From: Kryptolebias marmoratus
Lineage: Eukaryota; Chordata; Actinopteri; Cyprinodontiformes; Rivulidae
DNA: 64,000 nucleotides
Assembly: GCF_001649575.2 (NCBI RefSeq)
Contig: NC_051444.1
Coordinates: forward strand, 22,343,287 to 22,407,286
Reading direction: 5' to 3'
Both the position numbers and the translations under genes were made by a program. The notes beneath the pieces were generated by a model. The model was not told where the DNA came from and made no database searches. It was given only the letters and a program-made list of their open reading frames with translations. Of this stretch, positions 46,509-56,883 are shown one piece after another (position 1 is the first letter of the stretch; every line of letters starts with the position of its first letter).

Positions 46509-46535
46509 ATATACTGTGCTCGATGCACAGTATAT
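46509..46535. repeat. Perfect 11-bp inverted repeat, 5-nt loop
   Basis: ATATACTGTGC (46509-46519) and GCACAGTATAT (46525-46535) separated by TCGAT. Confidence 0.9.
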
Positions 46536-47715
46536 TTTCAGACCTGTCAGATTCTTGGATAAACAGCTTCCTTATGTTGTTGACAGAGAACGCATCTTGG
46601 TCTGCACTGCAGTTCACTCAAATCTACCATATTTGTTGTAAATATTGTCTTTTCAGACAGTTGAAAAGGTTCACAGGGCAGATATCTCTATCTTCACTCC
46701 TTGTTTTATCACTGCAACAAGTTTGACCAACTAAAGATTTATGGCATTGCAAACTACAGTATAAACCGCCAGAAAAATGTTTGAAGTTGGCTGAGTTAAA
46801 CCTGGCAGCTTTATGAGCATATTGGATTTATCAGTCGGAGGCTGAGGCAGATTCACTGCAGCAGGCCTGAAGTGCTTTCTTCACAAAGTACGGTACAATC
46901 ATAAAGGCTGAAATATCTTTGTAAACCCCACCAACACCATGCAACAGTATTATAAGTTAGACACATTAGTCTCCCATTTGTGGCTATAGAAACAATAGAA
47001 GCAAACTGCTGCTGAGGCTGAGAACGGCGACTAAAAGAGGAGCATCTGTCACAGGGTCAGTTCCACATTGCTGCCATCTAAGCTCCATATGGTCTGAGGA
47101 AATCACTGCTGCAAACTAAAAACTCAGGTAAGGTTTGAAATTCTTCAGGTGTCTCAGCTGGAATGCGTTTGCTAACTAAAAGTTTAACCTTCTGACATCC
47201 GTGAGTCATCTGTGTGTTGGTGGTTCTGTTTGGTGTCCTGGTTCTGGCAGGGTTGATGGTCCACTCCAGTTCCCTGCAGTTCTTGATACAATCTTATAGG
47301 CTTTTGCTGCCATTTTTTATTTGTACATTGATTAAAGCAGTTAACTGTAAAGCATACCCTTGGAAATTAAACTTACAGGTTTTGTTATACCTTCTCCTCT
47401 GTTATATACTTCATCTCCCCCCTTCTGCCTCCAGTTAGAGACTCTTCCTGACTCTAATGGCTCATTTTCACATAAAACTATTACTGAACATCTGAGCCAT
47501 AAAGCAGCTGTTTCTGATAATTACTGCATGCATCTCCTCTGAGACATTAAAAGTGCAGAAACGCAGTGGTGTATTGGTGCAGTGTAGAACTCCTGTTGAA
47601 TACATATCATCATCTTTGCTGGTGGTGTACTGATCCTAAAACTCAAAGACAATTAATTTTGCCTCTTCAGCAATTTCTTCATAGGTCACTCCTCTTTACA
47701 TATTTATTTATTTGA

Positions 47716-47760
47716 TTTTAGCCAAACACAGCGGAGACATTCAGCTGTGTTTGGCTAAAA
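47716..47760. repeat. Perfect 17-bp inverted repeat, 11-nt loop
   Basis: TTTTAGCCAAACACAGC (47716-47732) pairs exactly with GCTGTGTTTGGCTAAAA (47744-47760). Confidence 0.92.
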
Positions 47761-50488
47761 GAGGTTTTTGACAAATACTGCAGAAACATCTGATCAGTTT
47801 AAAAAAACGCCTTAATGCGTCGCAGATGTACAGCACTGACAGCTGGACACTTTCTGACAGCAGATGGTGCACTTTTCTGTCTAACTAATATTGTTCTCAG
47901 AAGCTCTGCCTTGCTCTCCATTTTTTACACTCCGTTCAGCACAGAGAACATACGGCGGCATGACAAATCTGAACCGGTTCTGAATTTGTCTGTTGAAACG
48001 AACGGATCCAAATGAATCTGGGGCAGCGCAGATAGCATTGTTATGAGTTAAATCAGCGCCACTGTTCTACATCCCACATTTTAAAGCGATTAAATTGCTT
48101 TGACCCAAACAGCTGCACAACAGGAAAGGTGTGACAGAAATATAGTATGCAAATATCAAGGCAGCCTTTACTAGTAAACATGATCTAGTTAGATGAAAGG
48201 ATTTGTTATAACTAGGTCTTTCTGTGACTCTTATGACCTCTGACTCCAAGTACATTTCAGTCTTTCCATTTTACAAGAAATAGGCTGAAAGATGCAGCAT
48301 TTGCTTGAATTAAGGCCTCCATCTTAACCTTGTCTTTTTGTCACTGAGATCACCTTGATCAACAGAGACTTAATGATGACAAATCAATGTGATCATAAAC
48401 TGTGCACCACTCATGTAAAGTAAAGATTTTAAAATTTAGGCATGCGTATGCTCATAAAAGAAGTCAAAGATCCTAATTTATCATTCCAAGCTACTACCTT
48501 TTCCAAAACATCTCACGTTTTCTTTTGTGAACGATCAGACGACGTCATGTGGTTATTTTTTTCCTGACTTGATGAAGTGCAGCTTACAACACAAACTATA
48601 CACACTGAAGTCGTACTGTCACAAGGTGTGGGACAGTAGGATTAACAGTGACTGCAGCTTTGTATGTGTGAGAGGTCACAATAACACAGCAAGTCACAGA
48701 TATAAAAGGAGCCCGGACAGCACTGACAGTCAAACAACAAGAAAACGTTGTCAGTCCACTAAATAAAGAGGCTACTATTTTTAGAATCAGCAACCTGTTT
48801 TTATTTTTTAGAGCATCGTGCAGATATTTAAGCAGACATTTCCCTTCCTGCTGCCAAAGGCAAGTTTCCTTAAGTACAATAGTGACAGTAAAGGCAGCAT
48901 TTCTTCTAAACAAATCTAAACTGACTCAGCGTGACTTGCGTATGACTCAGTTCAGTCGAACCCTTTACAACTTACAACTGCTGTCAGGAAAATGTAGCAT
49001 TTTCAGGATTTTTTTTTAAAAGAGGAACTACTTTTCCCTGAGAAGCCGAACGCAGTGTTTGAATGTGACGTTCAAAACCATGAAGGGTTGCAAAATCTCC
49101 GTTTTCCATTTTTACTTCTTGTTTATCTTAAACCCAGTGGTTTACACAAAGTAACTTCTGCCTTTCTAGAGACTTCGTGTAAAACTGCATCCATCATTTG
49201 GGTATAAAAACACCATCAGCTAAGTACCTTTTGATGATGAAAAGTTCAGTACTCAGCATGACAGTGTCATAATAATACACATGAATAAAAAAAAACCCAT
49301 TACATATGTACTGTACATGGTAATACGCCTAATACAAGTGGCATACAGTTTATTTCTACATAAATGATGCATAATAAACTTGTTTTTATGTTGTTGTTTT
49401 CTTTACATTTATTCCAATCAAAATAGAACACTTTCAGAATATTTAATCAATATTACCATAAAACATCAGAGAACCTAGTTTTTCAGAAATCTTAAGAACA
49501 TTTTGCATCACAACTTAACTGGTAGTTTTATGAAGCAGCCTGCGTGACCTTGCGAACAATTAATCATAAATAATGCTTCTGCCTGGGGGTGTTTTCTGTC
49601 TGAAAAATACAGTCATACATTCCCTTTACCCTGGGGCTGTGTTGTTCTCCTGAAAGAGTGTCGTAACAAAGCTGCCCTGTTAAAGGAAGGTCAGTCAAAC
49701 AGGTTTGACACCAGCCTCAAAGCTGTGGCTCATTCTGCTCCGCTCGTCAAAAGCCCTGAAGAGTAAGCAGGACTCTTTTATATTAGAAGGTTTAGCATGG
49801 CAGGCAGTAATTCAGAAGTTACCTACCATGCTTTAAAATCATGTCAGTCCAACCTCAGATGAACAGCAGGTCCTTGTTAAGCCTTCCAGACGAACCACAT
49901 GAACTTCACAGGCAGAAACCGAAGTTCCACAGTTTCAAATGAACATGTGACATATGTGAAACATGCGTTTTTCATGGTTCCACTGTGATTTTCAACACGT
50001 TCATGGGCTCACATGTGAAAAACATGGTCAAATTAACGTGTTTTTTTTTTCTGTCAGGGTGTTTGACAAACAACAAAAACACCAAAATGCGGAAAACTGT
50101 TTCTAGAAGAAATAAGAGGGTGAGTGGAAGGTTGAGCTGAGCTCATTTTGAAATTTGACAAGGAGTGTGTTTTTCTTTTCATGTCGACAGATAAAAACAC
50201 TAGATACGGGAGAGGGTTGTGCTCTTTTTATTGTTCTTTTTTAATAGTGATATGAATTGTTGACACTGTGTATACAAAAACAAGGAGTGAGCACCAATTA
50301 TGAGGAAAAAGAGTGCCTTGTCACCCACTTTGAGGGTTTTCTTTCTTTTTTAAAGTTTTAAGGTTCTGAGGTAATAACAGCCTGCAATTGTGGTTCAGCT
50401 TTCTTCGCCGGAGTGGCGTTAAGGCAAAGATTTCACATCCTTCCACTGAAAATTACTCCATCCAGTCAGAGTCAGGCTCACAGCTGAC

Positions 50489-50506
50489 ACACACACACAC
50501 ACACAC
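50489..50506. repeat. (AC)n microsatellite
   Basis: Nine AC units followed by TCACAC. Confidence 0.85.
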
Positions 50507-50895
50507 TCACACACCAGCACTAATAAAAATGATTCCTCTGTGTTATAACAGGCAAAGCACAGGTATGATGACAGAATCAGAAAGTCTGTATTTCGAGTGT
50601 TGATGGAGATTCTCAGTCATCCTGTTCATCGCAGTTCTAATAAAAACAAAACCAAAAGAAGTCAAGCTGCAATTAGGATTGCCCAAATTAGAAGTTGGTC
50701 ATCGTTTGTAAAACAGATTTCCCATCTGATGTGGGCTGACCAACCTGTTTAATTGTCCTAATATTGTTTGATCTCGTCTCGTTTTGGTACCAGTGCACAT
50801 TTCATCACATTATTCATGTATAGAAGCTTAATTCCACTTTTGCTAGTGATCATTTTGAAAATAATAAGTTGAATTTTTGGTATTCTTTGGTCCAG

Positions 50896-51067
50896 CTGGA
50901 TGCGCTCAGTTTCGGCGCTCCTTCAACCAAACTTTGCAGCTATTATGCTGAGACAACTGCTTCATCCAGACCCACTGGAGAAACGACTTCCTCTCGACAC
51001 CAGAGGAAGACAACGTGGTCGGGAGATGGACAGGTTTGGAAATGCTGACTGGGTTGAGTCTGTGTAA
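50896..51067 (+). other. Unidentified short open frame after a splice-like acceptor
   Basis: After 'ctttggtccag' a frame stays open for 56 codons to TAA at 51065: WMRSVSALLQPNF, LRQLLHPDPLEKRLPLDTRG and REMDRFGNADWVESV. The composition is coding-like but I do not recognise it and see no partner exon. It could be a terminal exon of an unseen gene, a decayed retroelement piece, or chance. Confidence 0.2.
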
Positions 51068-51152
51068 TGTAATCTTAATGAACACACAGGCAATCCTTTA
51101 CGCGGTTCAGTAGTTGCTTTATTGTTCAGAGTTCAGGTAAAACACAATAAAA

Positions 51153-51153
51153 N
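51153..51153. other. Single ambiguous base at the left edge of the retroelement array
   Basis: The 5001-bp periodicity begins exactly one base to its right, so the junction between unique DNA and the array is not proven by continuous sequence. Confidence 0.75.
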
Positions 51154-51224
51154 AGTTGATGCTGTTCTGCCATAGTTATCCTGAGAGCTTCTGCTGGGTC
51201 TGTTTGGCCTGAGTATTCTGTCAT
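51154..51224 (-). pseudogene. Truncated start of a further gag copy at the left array edge
   Basis: After LTR 1 the element sequence continues through the primer-binding site and about 24 gag codons, then stops at the ambiguous base 51153. This is either a recombined end or a collapsed continuation of the array. Confidence 0.8.
51207..51217 (-). other. Primer-binding site of the self-priming type (unit 1)
   Basis: Minus strand AATACTCAGGC, one base inside the LTR end. It is the exact reverse complement of GCCTGAGTATT at the predicted 5' end of the element's RNA (51722-51712). No match to a tRNA 3' end (TGG start) is seen. The same pair recurs at 56208-56218 with 56713-56723, and at 61209-61219 with 61714-61724. 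Confidence 0.8.
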
Positions 51225-51649
51225 GGTTTGTCTACGATTTGACCCACAAGCAGAAAACTCACAAGACACTGGCAGTAAGTTAAAGATTTATTGTCCAGAA
51301 GGTAAGTGAAAACTGGAACATGGATTCCACTGGAACACGGACTCTTTGCGGCTCTGGATTCAGGAAGTACTTGGAGAGGAAGAGGTAAGGTTAGATGTGG
51401 TTCCGTTTCAACCCACAGTGATCCTTTGAAGCTGGTGGTATTTAGCTTACGGGTTGTGGAGTCGGACCAAGCTGGAGCAGGTTGGCGGCGGCCGTGAACG
51501 GAGGAGAGCGGACAGGTTTCGGTCACGAATGAGGTAAGTTCCTTGAGCAGCTTGAATCTCCACTCAGCAGTTCTTTTGTTCTGGAGAATCCCCAGACTGT
51601 ATTTCAGAGTTTCCTTTAGAACAACAAAACACAAGGTTAACAGGTACAT
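51221..51649 (-). other. 142-codon leader ORF in LTR 1 (R-U5)
   Basis: Starts about 73 nt from the predicted RNA 5' end and stops with a TGA that shares bases with the downstream gag ATG (ATGA). The product resembles nothing I know. It is probably a translational regulator by position rather than a conserved protein. Identical copies occur at 56222-56650 and 61223-61651. Confidence 0.35.
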
Positions 51650-51746
51650 ACAGGGTATCCTTCAAGGCTATGATTCAGAAGTTCAGGGGAGCTTGAAGTA
51701 CCACGAATGGCAATACTCAGGCGTCGACTGAGTGGCAGCATGCTCC

Positions 51747-51753
51747 TTATATG
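51747..51753 (-). promoter_or_regulatory. TATA box of the LTR promoter
   Basis: CATATAA on the minus strand; the first T of TATAA is 29 bp upstream of the G at 51722 that begins the self-complementary 11-mer. That is the standard Pol II distance and fixes the expected start of the R region. Copies occur at 56748-56754 and 61749-61755. Confidence 0.75.
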
Positions 51754-51874
51754 CCTCTCCCTAATGACCCTCATCTGATCCAGGTGTGTCTCATAATCCC
51801 CATCCACTCTCCAGAACGCTCCATGCCGCCACCTGCTGGACAGAAACAAACATACTCCACAAACCCCAACAGTA

Positions 51875-51884
51875 CCCCCTCCTC
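51875..51884 (-). other. Polypurine tract
   Basis: GAGGAGGGGG on the minus strand overlaps the pol stop codon and is separated from the LTR start by TAC. It is the expected plus-strand DNA primer. Copies occur at 56876-56885 and 61877-61886. Confidence 0.75.
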
Positions 51885-54800
51885 AACGGCTGCCCCCTGG
51901 CAGCCCAGAAGATGTGGAAGGGATGGAAGCAAGGTAATCCGAGATCAACGTGGCATCACAAATAAAAGATCTCGGCACCCAGGATCGTTCCTCTGGACCA
52001 TAACCCTCCCAGTCCACCAGGTACTGCCATCCACGACCCTGACGGCGAGAGTCCACTATCCGCCGTACTGTGTACACCGGATGTCCCTCGAACATCCGGG
52101 CGGGAGGAGGGGGCTTGGCTGGAGGGCATAGCGGACTGGCTAGGACCGGCTTGATTTGGGACACATGAAACACTGGATGTATCTTCAACGAGGAAGGGAG
52201 TCGAAGGCGCACAGCAGAAGGACTGATCACAGAACCAATTTCAAATGGTCCGATAAACCTAGGAGCCAGCTTTTTGGACACTGATTTCAAAGGAATATCA
52301 CGGGATGAAAGCCACACCTTCTGGCCAGGTATGTACGTAGGAGCAGCTCTACGTCTACGGTCAGCAAAACGTCTGTTCTGCTCCACCGTACGCTGTAATG
52401 ATGCCCTAGTAGCACTCCATACTTTGCTGCATCTTTGAATATGTTGCCGAACTGTCTTAACTTTAATGTCTCTCTCTTCTGAAGGGAATAATGGAGGTTG
52501 ATACCCCAGAGCTATTTCAAAAGGCGAACGTCCAGAGGCAGCAGAGACAAGACTATTGTGGGCGTACTCTACCCAGGGGAGGAACTTACACCAATCCCGG
52601 GAGTCTTCAGCACAGAGGCAGCGAAGTGAGGACTCCAGTTCCTGGTTCATTCGCTCCACTTGGCCGTTAGACTGAGGGTGGTAACCAGATGTGAGAGAGA
52701 CCTTTGCATCCAGAGCATGACAAAAAGATTTCCATACCTGAGATGTGAATTGTGGTCCCCGATCTGATAAGACCTCGGTCGGTATGCCATGTAATTTGAA
52801 CACATGTTTTACGAGAAGCTGGGCCGTCTGGAAAGCTGAGGGAAGCTTACGGAGAGCAATGAGATGACAAGACTTGGAAAACCGGTCAATTATTGTAAGA
52901 ATGGTAGTCATACCTTGTGATGGTGGGAGTCCAGTTACAAAGTCAATAGCGATGTGGGACCAGGGTCGTGTAGGAATGGGTAAGGGTTGCAGAAGACCCG
53001 CTGGAGCTTGGTGGGACGGCTTATTTCTGGCACACGTGGGGCAGGCTGACACATACTCCTTAATGTCCTTATACAGGGATGGCCACCAGAACCGCCGTGT
53101 GATCATGGCAATGGTTCGACTAGCTCCGGGATGAGCTGAGAACTTAGCAGAATGAGCCCAGTGAATGAGTTGAGAACGGACAGCTGAGGGTACATAACTT
53201 TTGTGGGGGGGTCCACCGGGAGGTCCGGGCTCCTTTAACTGAGCCTGCTTAATAATGTCCTCTATCTCCCATGAGAGTGAGCCCACCACACACTTCGGCG
53301 ACAGGATAGGTGAGGAGTCCCGTTCGAACTCATCCTTGGAGAACTGTCTAGAAAGAGCATCAGGCTTTACGTTCTTAGAACCTGGGCGAAAAGAAATTGA
53401 CAGGTTAAATCGAGAGAAAAATAATGACCATCGTGACTGACGGGAATTTAGCCTCTTAGCTGACTGAATGTAGGACAGATTCTTGTGATCGGTCCACACC
53501 AAAATGGGATGTTCGGCGCCCTCCAACCAATGTCTCCATTCTTCCAGTGCCAATTTAATGGCTAACAACTCACGATCTCCAACATCATAATTCCTCTCAG
53601 CAGGAGATAACTTACGCGAGAAAAATGCACAGGGATGCAATTTTTCATCCTCCTCAGCTCGTTGTGACAATACAGCACCAACCCCAGAATCTGAAGCGTC
53701 AACCTCCAGAACAAACTGTCTTAACGGATTGGGTTGAGTCAGGATAGGAGCCGTAGCAAATCTCTGCTTGAGATTGGAGAATGCTGAGTCCGCTTCAGGA
53801 GTCCAGGCAAACGTGACTTTGGTGGAGGTCAGTGCAGTCAATGGAACTACTGTCTGGCTGTAACTCCTAATAAAGCGTCTGTAGAAATTAGCGAAGCCCA
53901 AGAACCTCTGCAGTTGTTTCCTGGTCTCCGGGACAGGCCAGTCCAGAATAGCACTTATCTTTCCGGGATCCGACCGAACCTGTCCGCTCTCAAGGATGTG
54001 ACCCAGGAAGGTAACAGATGCTTTATTGAACTCACATTTCTCAGCTTTAACACACAACCGATTCTCCATGAGGCGCTGCAGTACAAGGCGGACATGTTTC
54101 TGATGTTCAACAGGGTTTTTGGAATAAATGAGTATATCATCCAGATATACGAATACAAAAACATTAATAAAGTCTCGTAGAACATCATTAACTAGGGCTT
54201 GGAAGACAGCTGGGGCATTCGTGAGCCCGAAAGGCATCACCAGATACTCGAAATGGCCCAGAGGAGTCTTAAATGCCGTCTTCCATTCATCACCCTGGCG
54301 TATTCGCACCAAATGATAGGCATTACGTAGGTCCAGTTTAGTGAAGATGGTAGCGCCCTCCACTGGTTCAAAAGCTGATGACAATAAAGGTAAGGGATAC
54401 TTGTTTTTTACAGTTATTTGGTTTAACCCTCTGTAGTCAATACAGGGTCTTAAAGATCCATCCTTTTTACCTACAAAAAAGAACCCTGCTCCTAGTGGAG
54501 AAGATGACGGCCGGATGAAACCTGCTGCTAAGGACTCGTTTATATATTTCTCCATTGCTTGCCGTTCAGGGCGAGAAATATTAAACAATCTGCTGGAAGG
54601 TAAAGGAGCCCCTGGGAGTAAGTCGATAGCACAATCGTATGGCCTATGAGGGGGCAAGGATTGAGCTGGAACTTTACTGAATGCTCGTTTCAAATCCTGA
54701 TACTCTTTGGGAATGCCAGCGAGATCCTTAATATCCATTTCCTCTTCCGCACCCACCTGACCAGTAGGTGGCAGTGCGGATTGCAGACAGGTTGAATGGC

Positions 54801-55191
54801 ATCTCTCTGACCAGGTTTCTACTCGGGAATTAACCCAATCCAAATGGGGGTTATGCAGCTGTAACCACCTGTATCCAAGAACAATGACTGGACTAGAAAT
54901 GGGAAACACAAAAAATGTTATTGTCTCTTGGTGGTTCCCAGAAACCCATAGTTGCATCGGTCTAGTCTTGTGTGTAATCAAATTAAGTTCTCTCCCATCA
55001 AGGGCGGAAACACGTAAAGGAATAGACATTTCAACAGTCTCAATTCCTGCCTGCTCCACGAACTCTATATTAATAAGACTCTGTTCACAGCCTGAATCAA
55101 TCAAAGCTGCCACATCCACAGATTCTTGACCAACCTTGAGCACAGCATTAAGTGTTAGCCGAGGGGTTTCTTCGGTCCCGTTTTGGTCCAT
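51883..55191 (-). CDS. pol: Pol polyprotein, unit 1 (protease-RT-RNase H-integrase-chromodomain)
   Basis: 1102 codons, intact. The protease has DSG at 32-34. The reverse transcriptase has the YLDD box at 349-352 ([12 protein letters not shown]), preceded by KLDLRNAYH and [13 protein letters not shown]. RNase H acidic residues are D498 (EVDAS), E541 and D568 (WTDHK). The integrase has an HHCC zinc site ending CPTC (717-720), a D750/D810/E846 triad ([18 protein letters not shown]) and a basic GPF-type module ([10 protein letters not shown]). A C-terminal chromodomain spans about 1039-1085 ([23 protein letters not shown]), thought to direct integration to marked chromatin. The start ATG overlaps the gag stop (TGATG) in the -1 frame. 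Confidence 0.95.
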   Translation of the reverse strand: MDQNGTEETPRLTLNAVLKVGQESVDVAALIDSGCEQSLINIEFVEQAGIETVEMSIPLRVSALDGRELNLITHKTRPMQLWVSGNHQETITFFVFPISSPVIVLGYRWLQLHNPHLDWVNSRVETWSERCHSTCLQSALPPTGQVGAEEEMDIKDLAGIPKEYQDLKRAFSKVPAQSLPPHRPYDCAIDLLPGAPLPSSRLFNISRPERQAMEKYINESLAAGFIRPSSSPLGAGFFFVGKKDGSLRPCIDYRGLNQITVKNKYPLPLLSSAFEPVEGATIFTKLDLRNAYHLVRIRQGDEWKTAFKTPLGHFEYLVMPFGLTNAPAVFQALVNDVLRDFINVFVFVYLDDILIYSKNPVEHQKHVRLVLQRLMENRLCVKAEKCEFNKASVTFLGHILESGQVRSDPGKISAILDWPVPETRKQLQRFLGFANFYRRFIRSYSQTVVPLTALTSTKVTFAWTPEADSAFSNLKQRFATAPILTQPNPLRQFVLEVDASDSGVGAVLSQRAEEDEKLHPCAFFSRKLSPAERNYDVGDRELLAIKLALEEWRHWLEGAEHPILVWTDHKNLSYIQSAKRLNSRQSRWSLFFSRFNLSISFRPGSKNVKPDALSRQFSKDEFERDSSPILSPKCVVGSLSWEIEDIIKQAQLKEPGPPGGPPHKSYVPSAVRSQLIHWAHSAKFSAHPGASRTIAMITRRFWWPSLYKDIKEYVSACPTCARNKPSHQAPAGLLQPLPIPTRPWSHIAIDFVTGLPPSQGMTTILTIIDRFSKSCHLIALRKLPSAFQTAQLLVKHVFKLHGIPTEVLSDRGPQFTSQVWKSFCHALDAKVSLTSGYHPQSNGQVERMNQELESSLRCLCAEDSRDWCKFLPWVEYAHNSLVSAASGRSPFEIALGYQPPLFPSEERDIKVKTVRQHIQRCSKVWSATRASLQRTVEQNRRFADRRRRAAPTYIPGQKVWLSSRDIPLKSVSKKLAPRFIGPFEIGSVISPSAVRLRLPSSLKIHPVFHVSQIKPVLASPLCPPAKPPPPARMFEGHPVYTVRRIVDSRRQGRGWQYLVDWEGYGPEERSWVPRSFICDATLISDYLASIPSTSSGLPGGSR

Positions 55192-56225
55192 CAGAACCCC
55201 CCGGTCTGATGGACCCTCCCTTTTGGCCTCGCCGAACTGAAATTCTTATTCCTCGCTGAACATGCAGCCAAAAAATGATCCGAGGCGCCACAGTATAGAC
55301 ATAATCCTTCCTTCCTTCTTCTCAATTTCTCCTCTGGTTCTAACTGCGTGCGACCCAGTTGCATGGGTTCCGTCTCAGGCTGTTCTCTAGCCTCAGGACC
55401 TTGGTATACTGGTCTGCGTGACGGTGATAATCTCTTGTGTGACAAAAAACTCTCAACACGTTGCTTCTTGCGGTCTCTCATACGATTATCTATACGAATA
55501 GCCAGGGAAATTAATTCATCAAGTGTCTCGGGTTCCTCACGAACCGTTAACTCATCTTTCAAAGACTCATTTAATGATTGATTAAATGCAGCTTTAAGCG
55601 CCAAGGCGTTCCAACCTGAAGATGCCGCTAAGGTGCGAAATCTTATGGAATGTTCTGCCACAGAATGTGAGCCTTGCTTTAATTTTAACAAGTCTCGAGA
55701 CCGCTGTGTCTTGTCCTCATTAATGGAAAACACCATCTTAAATTCATCCAAAAACGCTTGAAAAGTGCAGCCAAAGTTGACAGGATCAGTAAAACGTGCT
55801 TCTGCCCATAATAACGCCTTTCCAGTGAGGAGACCCAAAATAAACGAGATCTTCGCTCCATCGGTAGGGAAAGACTGAGGAGATCTATTGAACACTAAGG
55901 CACATTGTAGCAAAAATCCTCCACACCCAGACTCACCTGAGTATTTCTCAGGATTAGGTGAACTGACGTCACGGGTATTCATCAGACGCTGACTCTCCAC
56001 AGGAGGTTTACTCTGGAACGTTGCGCCATCTGCTGGAGAAGAAGACGGGTTACTTGTTAGTCGGAGAAGGAGTTGAGTGATCTGATCCATACGTTGATTG
56101 GTTGCTTCCTGCTGGTCATGTAGTGCTCGGAGCACACTCTCATGAGATTGTAAAAGTTGATGCTGTTCTGCCATAGTTATCCTGAGAGCTTCTGCTGGGT
56201 CTGTTTGGCCTGAGTATTCTGTCAT
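55191..56225 (-). CDS. gag: Gag polyprotein, unit 1
   Basis: The frame is open from 56270, but I choose the ATG at 56225, which lies in the last bases of the LTR and overlaps the leader-ORF stop (ATGA). That gives 344 aa. The N-terminal part is a Gln-rich coiled coil ([20 protein letters not shown]). The middle is a capsid-like region with ALLWAEARF and [20 protein letters not shown], as in Ty3-type Gag. The C-terminus holds one CCHC zinc knuckle ([14 protein letters not shown]). A later Met (56174, MAEQHQ) is an alternative start. Gag builds the particle and binds the RNA. Confidence 0.88.
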   Translation of the reverse strand: MTEYSGQTDPAEALRITMAEQHQLLQSHESVLRALHDQQEATNQRMDQITQLLLRLTSNPSSSPADGATFQSKPPVESQRLMNTRDVSSPNPEKYSGESGCGGFLLQCALVFNRSPQSFPTDGAKISFILGLLTGKALLWAEARFTDPVNFGCTFQAFLDEFKMVFSINEDKTQRSRDLLKLKQGSHSVAEHSIRFRTLAASSGWNALALKAAFNQSLNESLKDELTVREEPETLDELISLAIRIDNRMRDRKKQRVESFLSHKRLSPSRRPVYQGPEAREQPETEPMQLGRTQLEPEEKLRRRKEGLCLYCGASDHFLAACSARNKNFSSARPKGRVHQTGGF

Positions 56226-56872
56226 GGTTTGTCTACGATTTGACCCACAAGCAGAAAACTCACAAGACACTGGCAGTAAGTTAAAGATTTATTGTCCAGA
56301 AGGTAAGTGAAAACTGGAACATGGATTCCACTGGAACACGGACTCTTTGCGGCTCTGGATTCAGGAAGTACTTGGAGAGGAAGAGGTAAGGTTAGATGTG
56401 GTTCCGTTTCAACCCACAGTGATCCTTTGAAGCTGGTGGTATTTAGCTTACGGGTTGTGGAGTCGGACCAAGCTGGAGCAGGTTGGCGGCGGCCGTGAAC
56501 GGAGGAGAGCGGACAGGTTTCGGTCACGAATGAGGTAAGTTCCTTGAGCAGCTTGAATCTCCACTCAGCAGTTCTTTTGTTCTGGAGAATCCCCAGACTG
56601 TATTTCAGAGTTTCCTTTAGAACAACAAAACACAAGGTTAACAGGTACATACAGGGTATCCTTCAAGGCTATGATTCAGAAGTTCAGGGGAGCTTGAAGT
56701 ACCACGAATGGCAATACTCAGGCGTCGACTGAGTGGCAGCATGCTCCTTATATGCCTCTCCCTAATGACCCTCATCTGATCCAGGTGTGTCTCATAATCC
56801 CCATCCACTCTCCAGAACGCTCCATGCCGCCACCTGCTGGACAGAAACAAACATACTCCACAAACCCCAACA
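56220..56872 (-). repeat. LTR 2 (653 bp)
   Basis: Counterpart of LTR 1 shifted by exactly 5001 bp. It serves as both 3' LTR of the right-hand unit and 5' LTR of the left-hand unit, with internal sequence directly on both sides. Confidence 0.9.
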
Positions 56873-56883
56873 GTACCCCCTCC

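Larger units (their letters stand above)
44854..51153. other. pcsk6 3'UTR and gene-free region up to the retroelement array
   Basis: Apart from the minisatellite (45915-46262), two hairpins (46509-46535 and 47716-47760) and an AC microsatellite (50489-50506), I see no features between 45270 and 50890. 50896-51067 is a short open frame after a splice-like CAG, not identified. 51068-51152 contains minus-strand AATAAA near the edge of the array. Confidence 0.55.
51219..51871 (-). repeat. LTR 1 (653 bp)
   Basis: On the minus strand it starts TGTTGGGGTTTGTGG directly after the purine tract and ends CCATGACA directly before the primer-binding region, giving TGT...ACA termini. It contains the TATA box 51747-51753, the predicted RNA start at 51722, AATAAA near 51290 (minus strand) and a 142-codon leader ORF. 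Confidence 0.88.

Noticed and set aside
51751..52131. Plus-strand 126-codon ORFs repeated in each unit
   Set aside because: Antisense shadows of the LTR and the pol C-terminus, repeated only because the element is repeated.
56226..56270. Gag initiation at the upstream Met (MSCEFSACG)
   Set aside because: It lies inside the LTR in a different frame from the leader ORF; the ATG at 56225 overlapping the leader stop is a better candidate, although the frame itself is open.
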